This document shows positions 1 through 11,250 of a stretch of 64,000 bases of DNA, in pieces. How positions within the stretch are numbered: position 1 is the stretch's first letter; each line of letters opens with the position of its first letter. Where the stretch lies: NCBI RefSeq assembly GCF_016086655.4, contig NC_052137.2, positions 18,391,041 to 18,455,040 of the forward strand, read 5' to 3'. This DNA comes from Lepeophtheirus salmonis (taxonomy: Eukaryota > Arthropoda > Copepoda > Siphonostomatoida > Caligidae). The position numbers and the translations under genes are program-made. A model generated the notes under the pieces. That model saw nothing but the letters and a program-made list of their open reading frames with translations, made no database searches and was not told where the DNA came from.

Positions 1-721
1 TGATCAATTAAACAATTATTTACTCTGTTAGTGTTTTTTTTACCATTATTGTTGATAGTGGCATACTCATTGATTAGAAATGTTGAAGTAGGCACTCCAT
101 ATCTCAAAGGTTGCCTACCCCTGATTTAGATAAGAAATTTTGTTAAAGAAAAACCACCATTTTAATATCATAAAATTTCTATCTTTTGGGATCCAAATCC
201 CTTATTTTTCAGTTATGTACTTTTAGAAAGCCCCCAAACCAAATTTTGAATCAATAGTTTGTATATTCAAACGTCATTTTCCACCACTCCATGACCCCTT
301 GCGCCCAGCTATGGAACTTTGAATATCATGAATAAAAAGGTAGTTTTCCTTGTCCAGTTTGAGTCAATGTTTATTTTATGTGTATAATCTATATTGATAA
401 ATATCTACTATGAATATTTGATACAAAAAAAAACATTTGTGATCTAAAAAATAACAATATAGTCACAATAATGAAATCTGACTGGCGTTTTGCATGTAGC
501 ATCGAGCGTGCATACAAGTATATATACAACTATAAACAGTGCAACCTTATGTATATCATATTCATATTTAAAAATTAACAATATCGTCGTATTAATGTAA
601 TTTTGCAGGTTTTTACATGTTGTATTAGGCATGTATACATACATATAATCAAATATTGCTGTCGATTTGCAATTAGCATCGACCATCAAAGGCTTAGCCA
701 GGTAGCAGCACTCTATAAGCT

Positions 722-1060
722 AAAGTAATCTGTGACCATCAGTCATCAGTAGATTTCAGTAGTTTGTAATTGAAGAAACTACCCTTAAAAATCAGATAAT
801 GGAAAATAGATGTTGCGTGTGCTCTTTCTTCTTTTTTGTTTATTATTCAATCGGTCCTCGTGGTGTTAACTTCTTCTTCTAAAATATAAATGTTTGCCAA
901 TCTTACGTGTAAATAACTTTAAAAATGTATTATAAAATAAATATATATGAATTCATATATTATAACAATCTTTTCCCTACAATTATGTTATTTTAAATAT
1001 TGAAGGTTCTACCCCCACTAATCATTAAGATAAAATAAGGACTTACTATATTGTATTTAA
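722..1060. repeat. Dispersed repeat, partner of the copy at 57.2-57.6 kb
   Basis: The stretch around 800-870 (a run of TTCTTCTTTTTTGTTTATTATT followed by a GTGTTAAC-like segment) and the one around 893-1010 (AAAATG-ATAA-AAAGTAAATA, then TTTACCCTA, then ATATTTTAAAT) recur in the same order at 57300-57500. The two copies are diverged but collinear, so this is an interspersed repeat. Its boundaries are estimated by eye and its class is unknown. Confidence 0.5.
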
Positions 1061-1986
1061 CATTTTTAGAATGTCAAACTACAAATTTCAGCAAATATTG
1101 TTGTTTCTCATATTTTGTTATTACAAATTTTAGTCTTGACAATTATTTTTGTATATTTGAAACAAAAAACTCAAGAATTACGACGTACATATATGGTTGA
1201 ATGGGTGTATTTTCAAAGAATTGCCTACAAAAATTGTTTCTAAATACTTATTTTGTACTAAGAACTGTAAGCGTATTAGGTTTATAAAAGAATGATTATA
1301 TATACCTCAAGGGGAAGAAGAAAAAATATGTCTATAATTTTTTCCCCAACATCTGGCCAATCATAACTGAAATCTAAGTTGATAAGTCGAAGGATTTGTT
1401 TCGGAACAACAGTGTTCCTCTTTCCTATATATTTTTTCTCGTTATTACATCAAAATCATACACAGAAATACATAGAACACTTATTCTCATTCTGTATCAC
1501 TTATTTAAGGGTGTTTTTTTAGTAGTGCCCAAACCATTGACTATTATTCTTTATGTCATTGATAGACATCTTTTTCAGGAAGTATTTTTTTTTCTGATCT
1601 CTCTGACTCCGATAAAAGTATAACGCCAGTTTCATACACAGCTGTCAAAAAACGAAATCAATAATGATTTAGAGGAAATATAATTTTGTTTCTTGTGTGA
1701 GTGATCGGAAGCTAAACTTCAACACCTGTTCTCAATGTTTATATATACTTTATTAAGTTATTGAAAAAATTTAATGGACAATTAAGGTGTAACGAATGAC
1801 ATTTTCTTTCTCTATCGTAAAGATCATCCTACAAAGATAAGGCCTCTGACGTATTATACATAAGTACCAGGACTTTTTCCTGGGCATCCCATTTTCAATG
1901 GATTTCTCAGATTTTTACATCAATGATTTATTTTAGGGAAATTTAACCCTTAATTTTGTGAAATATACTCTATGTTCAATTTTTAA

Positions 1987-2370
1987 AGCAAAGGGCTTGG
2001 TTTTTGATTTTTTTTTGAAAACAAATCCAATATCATTTTTTTATTTATTTCCAAAATCCATAAATATTCACAAGAAATGATTTTTTTTGGAAAACATTTC
2101 AAAAATTAAATTTTAAATGTTAAATTCTTATAAAAAAATTAAAATTGATAGTTTTCAAGAAAAATTAAATTTCTGGGGAAAAAAATTAAAATATTCAAAT
2201 TTTGGGGAAAAAAATTCAAAAATTAAAATTTTTATAATTTTTTTCTTATAAATATATTTTTGGAAAAATAGTTAAAAAAATAATTCGTTTTGAAAAAATT
2301 TCAAATATTACATTTTTATGAGAAAAGGTCAATTTTTTTTTGTTTTTTTTTAAACAAAACACAATTCTGA
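1987..2370. repeat. Homopolymer-rich dispersed repeat, truncated copy
   Basis: Begins with GGGCTTGGTTTTTGATTTTTTTT and continues as alternating AAAATT, TTTTTGGAAA and AAAATTAAATT blocks. The same signature occurs in at least a dozen places here, and complete copies are bounded by a GGCGTCCGCAGGATTA-type end (see 14728 and 36681). This copy lacks that end. Confidence 0.55.
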
Positions 2371-2687
2371 ACTTAGAAATCAAAGAGGATTATTATTTAA
2401 AAAATATGATTGAGCGGCATAGCTCAATGAACAATGCTTTTGAGATACATTATTCTAATTTTTACAGGAAAATCAGACAATTCTGCACATAACTTATTCA
2501 ATTGGGTATTAATCTGGAGTTAAATTGAGGCAAAAATACAGTTATAAAGAATTAAAAAAACATTTGTTTCCATAGACGATTTTCTTTATCTCTCACAAAT
2601 TAATATAGCAATTCTCCAATATGAGGTTTTCTAAGAGTGAGTTATGTAGTTTCTAGGTGTACGTATGTTTACACACTGAACACTGTA

Positions 2688-3565
2688 CTTGGTGAGGAAT
2701 CAAAAATTAGAAACCTCTTCGAGGCTGTCTAGCCTCAGTTCTAAAAGTATAAAAGTTTTAAGACTTGACACTATTCGAAAGAATTGACAAAAAACTACAT
2801 TTTGATGTGTTTTTTTTTTGTTTTTGTGCGATCCAAAATGTCTGAGTAACAGGCAAAATGGCGGAGTTTGTGCAATCTACTCCGTGCACAAGTCGATCTC
2901 CGACAAGAAGACCACTGTGGATGTTGTACTGAACCGGAGGAATGATAGTGTCTTAGTTGAATCAAGTCGAGGGAAGCTTCAGGGCCAAACATCCTGCCCA
3001 GGTAATAGTTTGGGCGTGTTGGTGTCCTACGGTAGCAAGTTACCTCCCTCCTTCTTCGAGGAACGAGAAAGTCAGCACAGACGTCTACTACAAGGGACTG
3101 AGGTACCACGTCTTGCCATTTTTGAAGAATACGTTACCCAGGGACAACTATGTGTTTACCCAAGACGGCGGCAGCATTTTTGTAGGGAGAACATGGCTAC
3201 CTTCTAGCCAGCTTACTTTTCATCCTCACCCGACGTGAATCCCCTAATCTTCAGTGTTTATTGTGTTTTGGAGAGAAAGACAAACAAGTCTTCTCACTTG
3301 AATGTCGATACAGTGAAGGTGGGGATCACAGAGTAGTGGAACAACTTGTAATCATACTTCATCAAGGCCACCTGTCTGTGATTCTGTTTGTCCTCATATT
3401 TAAGCCATCATTCATATTGGAAGGGGGCATATTGAATAAAAAGTGTGGAAAAAAGTTGAATTACCAACTTTTGCTTCAAAAGTTTGCAATAAAAAGGGCA
3501 CAAAAAAAAAAATATGTAGAAGTGAAAATGCTTTTTAAAAATTTCTATTTTGAGTCCTCACCCTT
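2688..3565 (+). mobile_element. Tc1/mariner-like element, decayed, with TA target duplication
   Basis: Terminal inverted repeats are visible: the left end reads CTTGGTGAGGA-TCAAAAATTAGAA and the right end is its near complement, ATTTCTATTTTGAGTCCTCACCC. Each is flanked by TA (2686-2687 and 3566-3567), the duplication expected for this superfamily. The interior encodes transposase fragments on the plus strand in at least two frames: a piece containing SDKK (the first catalytic Asp block), VDVVLNRR, then ADVYYKGLRYHV-like sequence and VFTQDGG (second Asp). The C-terminal LLQKFAIKRAQ tail is near 3480. The N-terminal helix-turn-helix half is missing and the frame is broken several times, so it cannot make transposase. 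A sister copy lies at 31041-31935 with the same missing N-terminus. Confidence 0.85.
2840..3540 (+). pseudogene. Transposase pseudogene inside the 2688-3565 element
   Basis: Two overlapping plus-strand frames (2818-3207 and 2957-3238) and a third (3261-3623) each carry part of a Tc1/mariner transposase. The frame switches near 2960 and again near 3240, and the APAHTS motif that normally follows the second Asp is gone. Comparison with the copy at 31041-31935 shows the same order of blocks. The product is not functional. Confidence 0.75.
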
Positions 3566-4560
3566 TATATCCATAATTGCCGTGAGAACTCCTATAAATC
3601 CATTCATAGTTCATATTTTCTAACATATCTGATCGTATCGGATAATTTCTCAGTAACGCTCATGGTTACATAGTAACTAGATACAATTGTCTCGTTACCA
3701 ATTGGTAAAATAATTTATTTTATCTGGCCCCACTCCCTCGATACGAATAAATTCACAGCTACTTATCGATTGCAAAACACTTATTCTTCCTTCCTTTTGA
3801 AACTTGAAAATCATATTAGGAGAAAAATTAAATATAAATATCTTAGTTTCGTTTGAATTTAAATTCGAACATCCTTTCCCTCAATTATAATTTTATGAAA
3901 CAAAAAGTGTATGCAATGATGAGTTTGGAAATGAATATTCAAACACATTTTAGCCTTTCTTATTTATCGTAATATCATGTAAGTCCATTTCCAATCCAAA
4001 AAAGGGGGAAATAATATGTATCAAAGTAAATTGTAATTAAATAAATGAATCAAAATAGAACTTCAAACAATTCCTTAATTTTGAGAGGAAACAAAACAAA
4101 TTGGACAGCAAGAAGACGTATTAGGCATAATAAATAAATGAGAAGTGCTCAAAATGTATTTTGAGGATCTAATAATGATGGGCATCAAGGAAGGAATGAG
4201 ATAGGATCTTGATGAGAGTATTCCTTGGAGGGATGGCTCCGACGTTGCTTGAATTAAGGATAAAAATAGTCAGTTAAGAGAATGCGACTCTTGTGACTTA
4301 TAGTGATGGCGAACTTTTCTTAATATAAGAAGGACAATATAGAAGAGAATATTGCGTCGTCATGTAATGTCAGTGAGCTTAAACAATCCTAAAATGCATT
4401 GAACTTATCTTATTTTATCACTTGCACGAACATGCTATCTTAAAGATAACCAATTAAAAAGATGTTATTTATTAGCTTGTTTATGTTAAAATTATCAACT
4501 AAAACGATCTACAATAAATAAATTATAGCTAAATTTATATCGTAAAAACTCCCTGTATAT
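3566..4560. other. AT-rich intergenic DNA, nothing recognised
   Basis: No protein-like open frame, repeat boundary or structured element was recognised on either strand. Confidence 0.5.
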
Positions 4561-4790
4561 AACATTTATTGTTGTTTTTGTCCATTTGGGGTAAATATAA
4601 TCAAACCTGCTTTTGACATTTTGAAACATATTTGACCACCCGAAAATACTGATTTTGATAAATATAAATCAATTTTTTCAAATGATTGACCTTGTGATTT
4701 ATTTCTTGTCATAGACATTGCTAGCTCGTCATGTTCCTTCTTTAACCACAATGAAGATTGAAGATACATGCTAAAATTAACTTGCTAATC
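4560..4790 (-). pseudogene. Helitron-type (Pif1-like) helicase C-terminal fragment
   Basis: A 67-residue minus-strand frame reads MSMTRNKSQGQSFEKI followed by DLYLSKSVFSGGQICFKMSK. This matches the final helicase motifs of Helitron/Pif1-family helicases, where AMTINKSQGQTF is followed by a PVFSHGQLYVALSR-like stretch. The SKSVFSGGQ segment aligns well, but the ALSR arginine-finger segment is degraded to KMSK. No Rep domain and no other helicase motifs were found nearby, so this is an isolated scrap. The match rests on the motif alone. Confidence 0.65.
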
Positions 4791-5124
4791 TGCTCCTTCC
4801 TGAATTGTACTCATAGAGACAATTCCCTTTTTTAATTCGTATCTAATTTATATTTTCCCTTTTTTCAATTTGTTACATAATTCCTTTTTTGGATTTTATT
4901 TTTTTGGTGCATTTTCCAAATCTACAGAAAAAACTTTGAGACCTGGGGAATCAATCTTGTTTTATGAAAAAAATCAACTTATTTTCGAAAAATAAAACTT
5001 GCCCGTCAGATCCCAGGAATCTGGTCTGATCAGAATTAAACATAGCTATAGGTTACTAAACTCATAATTCTGAACAACTTTTATCTTATGTCTAAAGTAT
5101 GTATCTTTCTTTGTTTTTGAAATA

Positions 5125-5381
5125 AATGCGTAAAATTAAATTTTCGTCAAAAAATTTCATGTATTATTTTTCAAATATTAAATTTTTGGGAAATTTCAAA
5201 AAAAAAAAATATTGGAGAAATTTCCAAAATACAAAGCTATTCACAGAAAGTTTAATTTTTTGTGAAAAAATTTGAAAAATTAAATTAAATTTAAAATACT
5301 AAATTTTATAGAAGTAAGCAGAAATTCCTTATTTTTTTCGGGGGGCTACACCCCGTCCAGCCCACCCCCTGCGTAATTCCC
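5125..5381. repeat. Homopolymer-rich dispersed repeat, partial copy
   Basis: A run of AAATTT/TTTTTGGAAA blocks ends in GGGGGGCTACACCCCGTCCAG and CCACCCCCTGCG, the 'CAGCCC..GGACGCCCC' right boundary of this family in degraded form. The left boundary is unclear. Confidence 0.5.
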
Positions 5382-6155
5382 TGGTACTAGCATGTTAATT
5401 TGGTCTTAACGACACTTCAGACTGTGTTTCTAGGGTAACCAGTGAGTTTCGCAATAACTTTTGCTTCGTAGCCCAATTCGGGGATCGTGTTTCTTCTTAT
5501 CTGCTCTGTCTAGACTACTGATTCAAAATGAGAACAAACCCAAACTCATATTTTTCAATAAAAGTCACTTTCCCCCAAATAAAAACCGGTTAATTTTTTT
5601 CTATTTTTTCAAATTTGTGTCCCCTTTTCCATATTACGTCATTTATGTCAACTTGGCATATTATTCATTTTTTAATATATACGTGGTTTTAAGTTAACCT
5701 CCTGCCAACGAGGATAGACCTAGTTTTAGGACTTACTCCCTCCCCCTATGTGCCCACGGGGATTGTAAATATCCCTTCATAAAATATTTTTATACATATT
5801 AGAATAGGATATAAATGAAGTAATGATGTAGAGCTAGACGTTAGAAAAACGGATCTTTGATAGACCAACTTCAATCAGTTATAAGTATTCTAATCAATAA
5901 ATTCCAAAACGCTATTTTTATAGAGTATGAATAATATTTAACATTTCAATTATATCAATTTCATTCTTTTTTTTTTGATGAAGTAAAGGAATTGGAGTTG
6001 ACTTTGAGTTAACATCTGCTATTTTTTGTATTAAAAAAATATGTGCAGTCATATTATGTCCCTTTTTTTGTAGTATGAATATATCAATCATCAGGACTCA
6101 TTTTTGGGGGATAAATTTCCTATAGATTGAATACAACTGGCAAGAGCGTACGTAT
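5382..6155. other. Intergenic DNA, nothing recognised
   Basis: The open frame at 5461-5697 has hydrophobic, low-complexity composition and no splice or start context that supports a gene. No repeat ends were recognised. Confidence 0.45.
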
Positions 6156-6672
6156 TTAACAGCGTTAGTGCTGAAAATCGGTCCAAGGCCTTGATGATGT
6201 TTAGTTGACCGAACTAATTCAGTCCCTTAATTATGTGGTTTTAAAAAATATTTATCTCAAGATCAACCCAAAGGAAAAATTTGGTCTAATTCGGTCCCAA
6301 CAAAATCGATCTCTTTTAAAATGTTTGTCTAGACTGATTTAACAAATGAATTGTTTATGTCGACGTTAATGTTGTGTTGGTACAGCCCAGTCCAATTTTT
6401 TGTCCTTAAAGAAGGTAAAATGATCCCTTGCAACGTCATTATGTAGATTTTTCATGTAATAGAAAAAATAATATAAGTAAAAATATATAATGTTTCCTTA
6501 TATTGTAGTATATGGATTTTTCTTGGAAGATAAGTGCAATATTTTTAATACATATTTGAATATCAAATATGTATTAAAAAGTTAAGCTTCACAAACCATC
6601 CATATTTAAAAAAAAAGAACCAATACTATGACAGGACTAGACCGAATAAATGAGGACCAACACAATACTATG
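6156..6672. mobile_element. MITE-like element of the GGTCC family
   Basis: Repeated short blocks such as CGGTCC, GACCGAA and GGTCCCAAC occur in mixed orientation. The right side ends AATGAGGACCAACACAATACTA. The same right-end motif is found at 25610-25628 and 33255-33275. No coding capacity is seen. It looks like a short non-autonomous DNA transposon, but the left boundary is uncertain and the superfamily is not known. Confidence 0.45.
6542..6580. repeat. Perfect 18-bp-arm palindrome
   Basis: The arm TTTTTAATACATATTTGA (6542-6559) and its exact reverse complement (6563-6580) are separated by a 3-base loop, ATA. It lies inside the MITE-like segment and could form a hairpin or cruciform. Confidence 0.9.
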
Positions 6673-7036
6673 TGTTTTCAAATTATGAACATCGGTACAA
6701 CAAGGGATTGATAAGGAGTTTTAAAGTTGTGTTCTCTTTAAGAATGTGATCTCATTATATTTTTTTGATAAGTAATTAGCAAATAATTCCTCAAATTAAA
6801 ATACAAAAAAGGCTCTATTTGAGGAAAGTTATCCTGGGAATAATGGGATGAACAAATTCCAATTTTAATTATTAAACCATTACAAATTGGTGTTAAGAGA
6901 TGGGTCAATTGTTTATTTGACCCATAGTTCAATGTTTTTTAAGACATTTTTAAAAAACTATAAAAACTATAAAAATTGAAGAAAATGAATTAAAAATATA
7001 AGTGAGAGAAAATGCTCCACTAGATTATAGTGGAAA
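6673..7036. other. Intergenic DNA, nothing recognised
   Basis: No coding or repeat signal that I can name. The 64-residue minus-strand frame at 6738-6932 has no supporting features. Confidence 0.4.
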
Positions 7037-7136
7037 AACAGTTTTAGTGTTTTGGCTATAGTAAAAGCCCCTCTTATATGACCCCCCAAAAATTGGAGCC
7101 ATCGTCTTAGCCTCACCAGGTTCAAAAGATGCACCT
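7037..7136 (+). repeat. Direct repeat copy 1
   Basis: The segment containing CTTATATGACC, CCCAAAAA, CGTCTTAGCCT and TCAAAAGA recurs in the same order and orientation at 7989-8086, about 950 bp downstream, with moderate divergence. This could be a pair of copies of one dispersed element or the flanks of a degenerate element. Confidence 0.65.
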
Positions 7137-7988
7137 ATGAAAAATTTCAACCTCCTAGGTTTAACGGTGTGGGCACCCATAAAGGGCACAGATACACAAA
7201 CTCTATTTTATGTAAATAAATTATGATTTTTTTTTTAATATTGTGTTCTAAACATCAAATAACATACCACCATATATCCATAAATTTTTTTGTCTATATA
7301 GATATAAAAATTCGCGAAGAAAATATCCAAAAACTTTTGTTGCACTAATTTTCCTAAAAAATAGTTTATAGCATTTATTGGAATTGTAAAAGATATACAA
7401 ACCTATTAATATTTTTTTCGTACTTGCAAAAACAAAAAGTTTATCAAGAATAATGTTGTCGAAAAAATAAAACTGGAGCACTGGTTCATTTTTGCAAATA
7501 TTGCAAAAATTGTGTAATAAAATGTTCCAGGAAATATTTGAAAATATACCGTGTAAGATGTTGCATCCGTATCTTTTTGTGCAAAACACATGGTCTTGTG
7601 GCATTTCTTCTTAAAAAACTGAAAATTGACGTTTGATGAAAAAATGGGGGGAAAGATAGGGAAAGGAAAAAAATTGAAAAATTATTCAGAAAATGACAGA
7701 TATTTCAGCGAAACATCAATTTTTATTTGGCATATATATATCCACACCAATCTCCAGACAAATTTCTACAAACTTTATTCTATTGACTAATCCCATATTC
7801 CAATGGAAGTTCATTTTTTTGCAGCTGAAATAAACGAAATTGCAATTTTCACCGATTTCTTTTTTTTGCCCATAACTTTTTTGATTTTGAATCAATTTAG
7901 AAAACGTAGTTATTCGTATAGTTGTATTCCAAACGCCAATCACTTATTGCCAAATAACTCAACCCCTTATTTAGCCTCCTGCACCTAC

Positions 7989-8086
7989 AAAAAAACGCTT
8001 TTTGGGTTTTTGGTATAGCATAAGCCACCCTTATATGACCTCCCAAAAAATCGACACCCTCGTCTTAGCCTGTTCAAGCTCAAAAG
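7989..8086 (+). repeat. Direct repeat copy 2
   Basis: Partner of 7037-7136, sharing CTTATATGACC, CCCAAAAA and CGTCTTAGCCTG in order. It is followed immediately by a short piece of the homopolymer-rich family (8088-8166) that carries its CCACGGACACCCCT end. Confidence 0.65.
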
Positions 8087-8087
8087 A

Positions 8088-8166
8088 GGGAGCCATGCAA
8101 CAAAAAAATCCTTAATTGGGGTTGGGGTTTATAGCCTCTCCTGCCCAATTCCACGGACACCCCTCA
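8088..8166. repeat. Homopolymer-rich dispersed repeat, right-end fragment
   Basis: AAAAATCCTTAATTGGGG, then TATAGCCTCTCCTGCCC, then CCACGGACACCCCT. It matches the right end of the copy at 21928-22340 (CCTTAATTGTGGGGGG..CTACGGACGCCCCT). Confidence 0.6.
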
Positions 8167-8189
8167 TCAAGCAAGGACATAGGATTGAA

Positions 8190-8660
8190 TAATTACCTAT
8201 GTCTATCATCATCTCTACTATGAGCCCAATAATGACTTATACTGAGAACTAGGTTTGTAAACACTAAGCCTTTTTGGGCTGTTATTTTGTTGTTGCCAAC
8301 CTGAACGTCTATTTTCTTACACTTATAACACTTTAAAGGTACTCCAAATTGCACTTTTAAAGTAGCAAAAATTGATTGTTCCAATAAAAGAATGAGAAAT
8401 CAAGAGACTTTATTTGAAAGGGGTCTTATGTGGGACATTATAAGTATCTTGAATCAAAAAAAGGTTCTAAATTCTCGCTAACTGTCTCGGGATATCTCAA
8501 TTTACCCCACAAATTGAAATACAATGTCTATAGTTGATTAAAATATATCTTTGAAATATTGGGTTGTATATATGAAGTAAAAAAAATTAGATTGACATTT
8601 TTTTCCTTGTCCTTTCCTTGTGCTGATATTTCTTCAAGAATTTTTTTTATGTTGATCCAA
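8190..8660. repeat. Unit of the ~330-bp satellite family
   Basis: Contains the family landmarks in order: GCACTTTTAAAGTAGC, AATAAAAGAATGAGAAAT, TTTGAAAGGGG, AAAGGTTCTAAA, CCCCACAAATTGAAATACAA, then GTCTATAGTTGATT. The same landmarks occur as tandem units at 30.9-32.8 kb and in the first repo intron. Confidence 0.6.
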
Positions 8661-9080
8661 CCCGTATATAAGAAAGGAAGTTTTCTCTAAAGCCTTGAAG
8701 AGATTTTTTTGTCCCACTTCAAATTTTGTTTAATTTTTTTCATTCCTACCAAAAATAAAAATGAATCATCAATCACAAACAACAAGTGGGACTACTGAAT
8801 TGGACTATGTATTTATCGAAAAATGTTCGTTTGCCAACTAATTATATAAATCTAAGTATATCCAACTATAAATTTGTTCCCTAACTAGCAATGAAAAAAA
8901 AAACATTGTCACTTAAAAACTTCATAAAATCAATTGAATCTAATCAAATGACTCGAATAGTGTAGTACATATATTTATATTTATTATACTATTATTAATG
9001 ATAATATCAGCAGTTATATTCACTTGCACACAGAAGCCACACACTCTTTGTCTCGTTTATACATTCTTTTTCTTCTCCAG

Positions 9081-9304
9081 GATTACAATCCCACCTTCCA
9101 AGTTGAATACTTCGGAGATCAGAATACAGGAGGATCCTCCACTCTATTTTTCCTCCATTCAGCAACACTTTTCCACAAAATACGGAGTTGAATTCAGGGC
9201 AGAGAATGAGTCCAGGTGTGTCTCTAAGCCTCAGTGTAATATTTGCCTCCAGCTCTTCAAAGATGAAGTGGGTTTACGAAAGCATTATGCTCTTCATAAT
9301 AAAG
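9081..9304 (+). CDS. Predicted internal exon of a C2H2 zinc-finger protein
   Basis: A strong acceptor (TTCTTTTTCTTCTCCAG, ending at 9080) opens an exon that closes at the donor AAAG|GTATGC (9305). The exon is entered at the last base of a codon and leaves in phase 1. It encodes about 74 residues ending in one complete C2H2 finger, CNICLQLF..LRKHYALH, with zinc ligands Cys-x2-Cys and His-x3-His. The preceding sequence is polar and serine-rich. No upstream exon was found, so the start of the gene lies outside the recognised sequence. The plus-strand exon at 14209 enters in the phase this exon leaves. Joining it to the C2H2 gene at 33.3-34.7 kb is an inference from strand, family and phase only. 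Confidence 0.65.
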
Positions 9305-9589
9305 GTATGCTCATGGATTTATTTGATTCCCTATCCTTCATTTGCTCTATAAATAAAGCGAGGCAACACTCACTTTGTTTTAAAGTGGAGCGGATAATGA
9401 ACCAATAACTGAAATAATAGGTGTATTAAAAAGAAAGCCAATATTTTTCCTATGGATGACTTTAGTCATATTTATTCCAGTTGTAAAAGTCCTATTAATT
9501 TACGCTGGAAGGCGTTAGAAAGATAAGATTTTGTACTAAAATAACTTTTCATGCAGTTTTCTGTTTATTTGACTCAAGTTTGTTTGAGC

Positions 9590-9830
9590 AGTTGTCAAAG
9601 ATGGACACTAACAAAGAAAAAAGTAGCCATATATTACATTTGTGTACTCAATAAAGGCGAAAATGTAAGCCAAGTGTCTGAAAATGTGAGTAGTGTTTAA
9701 CAGCTAATCACACCGTATCTGGTTTTGTCGATTCTGTTCCAGTGCACCACGCTTACGGAAGGCCAACCGTCTAAAATGTGGATAAAATAATGTAAGCACT
9801 GATAAGCATAAATGGATTTATTTTTACTAC
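9590..9830 (+). pseudogene. Mariner transposase N-terminal (HTH) fragment
   Basis: The plus strand reads KEKSSHILHLC, then after breaks a segment resembling VTANHT, then a GRPTV-NVDKIM stretch. Mariner transposases of the SETMAR/Mos type have this order at the N-terminus: RxILxF..KGENAxQ, then W/VQxWFxxFR, then GRPxxxDxDKI. There are several stops and frame changes. No catalytic part follows, so this is a remnant. The possible matching C-terminal scrap at 62046-62600 is far away and need not be the same copy. Confidence 0.55.
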
Positions 9831-10118
9831 ACCCATTGTAAAAAACATATTTTTCTATATTTGCTGCTATATGATAATTTAAATTCCAAAAAGTAAACAT
9901 ACCCCTTAAAGTATGAGCTCATATCATATTTGTTGCTTTTGTCTAAGGCCTTGTACACATGGAAACGTTTGATTAGGAAAACGCAAAATATGAATCCATT
10001 TTAGGAATGCATTGACACGTTACCGAAGTTATATTTCCCCTAAATCGATATTTTTTTAAATACAATTACTAGAGTGGAAGAATCTGAAAACACAGTTTAT
10101 GTGTAAATTATCTTCTAC

Positions 10119-10156
10119 AATTTATTTATACAAGTTGTAACTTGTATAAATAAATT
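10119..10156. repeat. Perfect 18-bp-arm palindrome
   Basis: The arm at 10119-10136 (AATTTATTTATACAAGTT) and its exact reverse complement at 10139-10156 are separated by only GT. It lies in plain AT-rich DNA with no gene or transposon end that I can recognise. Confidence 0.9.
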
Positions 10157-10159
10157 ATA

Positions 10160-11250
10160 CGAATTATGAGGAGGAGCTGATTTTTACACCCGGAATGCGC
10201 TAATTTTCCACTTCTCTATTAAGTCATAATTAGATTCATATTACGTAAATCGAAATTTTTAACGCTCCGTTTGTAAAACAGGATAGCATACACCCCAAGA
10301 TTTATAAATGCTTCTTATTCCTTGGAATCTACATTTTATTGCCAATACTTTTTTGTATACACCTAAAACATTTAAATATGTTTCTAATTTATACAGAAAA
10401 TTCATTGTTTAGGATTTATTTGTATATTTAGCAGTTTTTATTCGAGATTTAGTGAATTTATTATAATCTTTTAACTATCTATTATGCAATTACATACGTT
10501 TCATTTGTTGGCTTTCTTTTATACACAGTTCACTAGCCTTTTTATAAACAAAAATATTCACTAACAGAGGGTTAACTGGATCAGATTAAATAACTTTCTT
10601 TCTTGTGTGGGTGCGAAATTTATATATATATGAATAACTATTAAAGTAGTTTTTCCCCTCAATTTTGCATGATCTGATTCGACGTACTTTTTATTACATT
10701 TTGCTATTTCTAATAAATCAGGTATGATTCATCATTAAAAAGTATCCATTAGCTAAACACAATTATTTTTGTCATGGAAAAAAAAGTAAATCATATCTTA
10801 GGTTTTTGATCTTAAATTTTGCAAGTTTTATGGTCTTTGATTTTTTGAAGAATTTAGTTATTAAAAGATAAAAAGCCTTTTCAATAAAAAAAATTAAAAA
10901 ATTTAGAGTAGAGAAACTATGGAATTAGGAGTAATGGTCTGATTAAAAAATACGAATATCAATTTTTGGATGAATTTTAAATAAATAAACTTATGATTTT
11001 TATTAATTGCACCATAATATCATTTTTCATGGGAATTAATTGAATCATACAATGTTAATCCAAATCTGTTGCAATAATTCATGGTGATTGCATCAGATAC
11101 AATTATAAAAGGGCGGATAAAGTAATTATTATTAGAATTTTTTATGGAATATCAGACATGGTGAATAGAGCGGTTTGATCCTCGACTTTTTTCAAATTCA
11201 ATACGGTTAGTCAGGAAAATTTATCATTAGGTATGGAAATTACGTTTGCA
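10160..11250. other. AT-rich intergenic DNA, nothing recognised
   Basis: No protein-like frame, splice-bounded exon or repeat end was seen. Confidence 0.45.

Larger units (their letters stand above)
1..2687. other. AT-rich intergenic DNA, no gene seen
   Basis: No coding stretch with protein-like composition was found on either strand; the short open frames are low-complexity. The segment includes a dispersed repeat near 722-1060 and a truncated A/T homopolymer-rich repeat near 1987-2370, listed separately. Confidence 0.6.

Noticed and set aside
444..689. 81-residue minus-strand open frame
   Set aside because: Composition of random AT-rich DNA; no conserved motif or signal recognised.
2795..3109. 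104-residue minus-strand open frame
   Set aside because: Antisense shadow of the transposase fragment in the 2688-3565 element.
7248..7604. 118-residue minus-strand open frame
   Set aside because: Phe/Asn/Lys/Tyr-rich composition expected from AT-rich non-coding DNA; no motif or splice border.
7037..8086. An intact LTR retrotransposon between the direct repeats
   Set aside because: The repeats are short and diverged, with no TG..CA ends, primer-binding site or gag/pol sequence between them.
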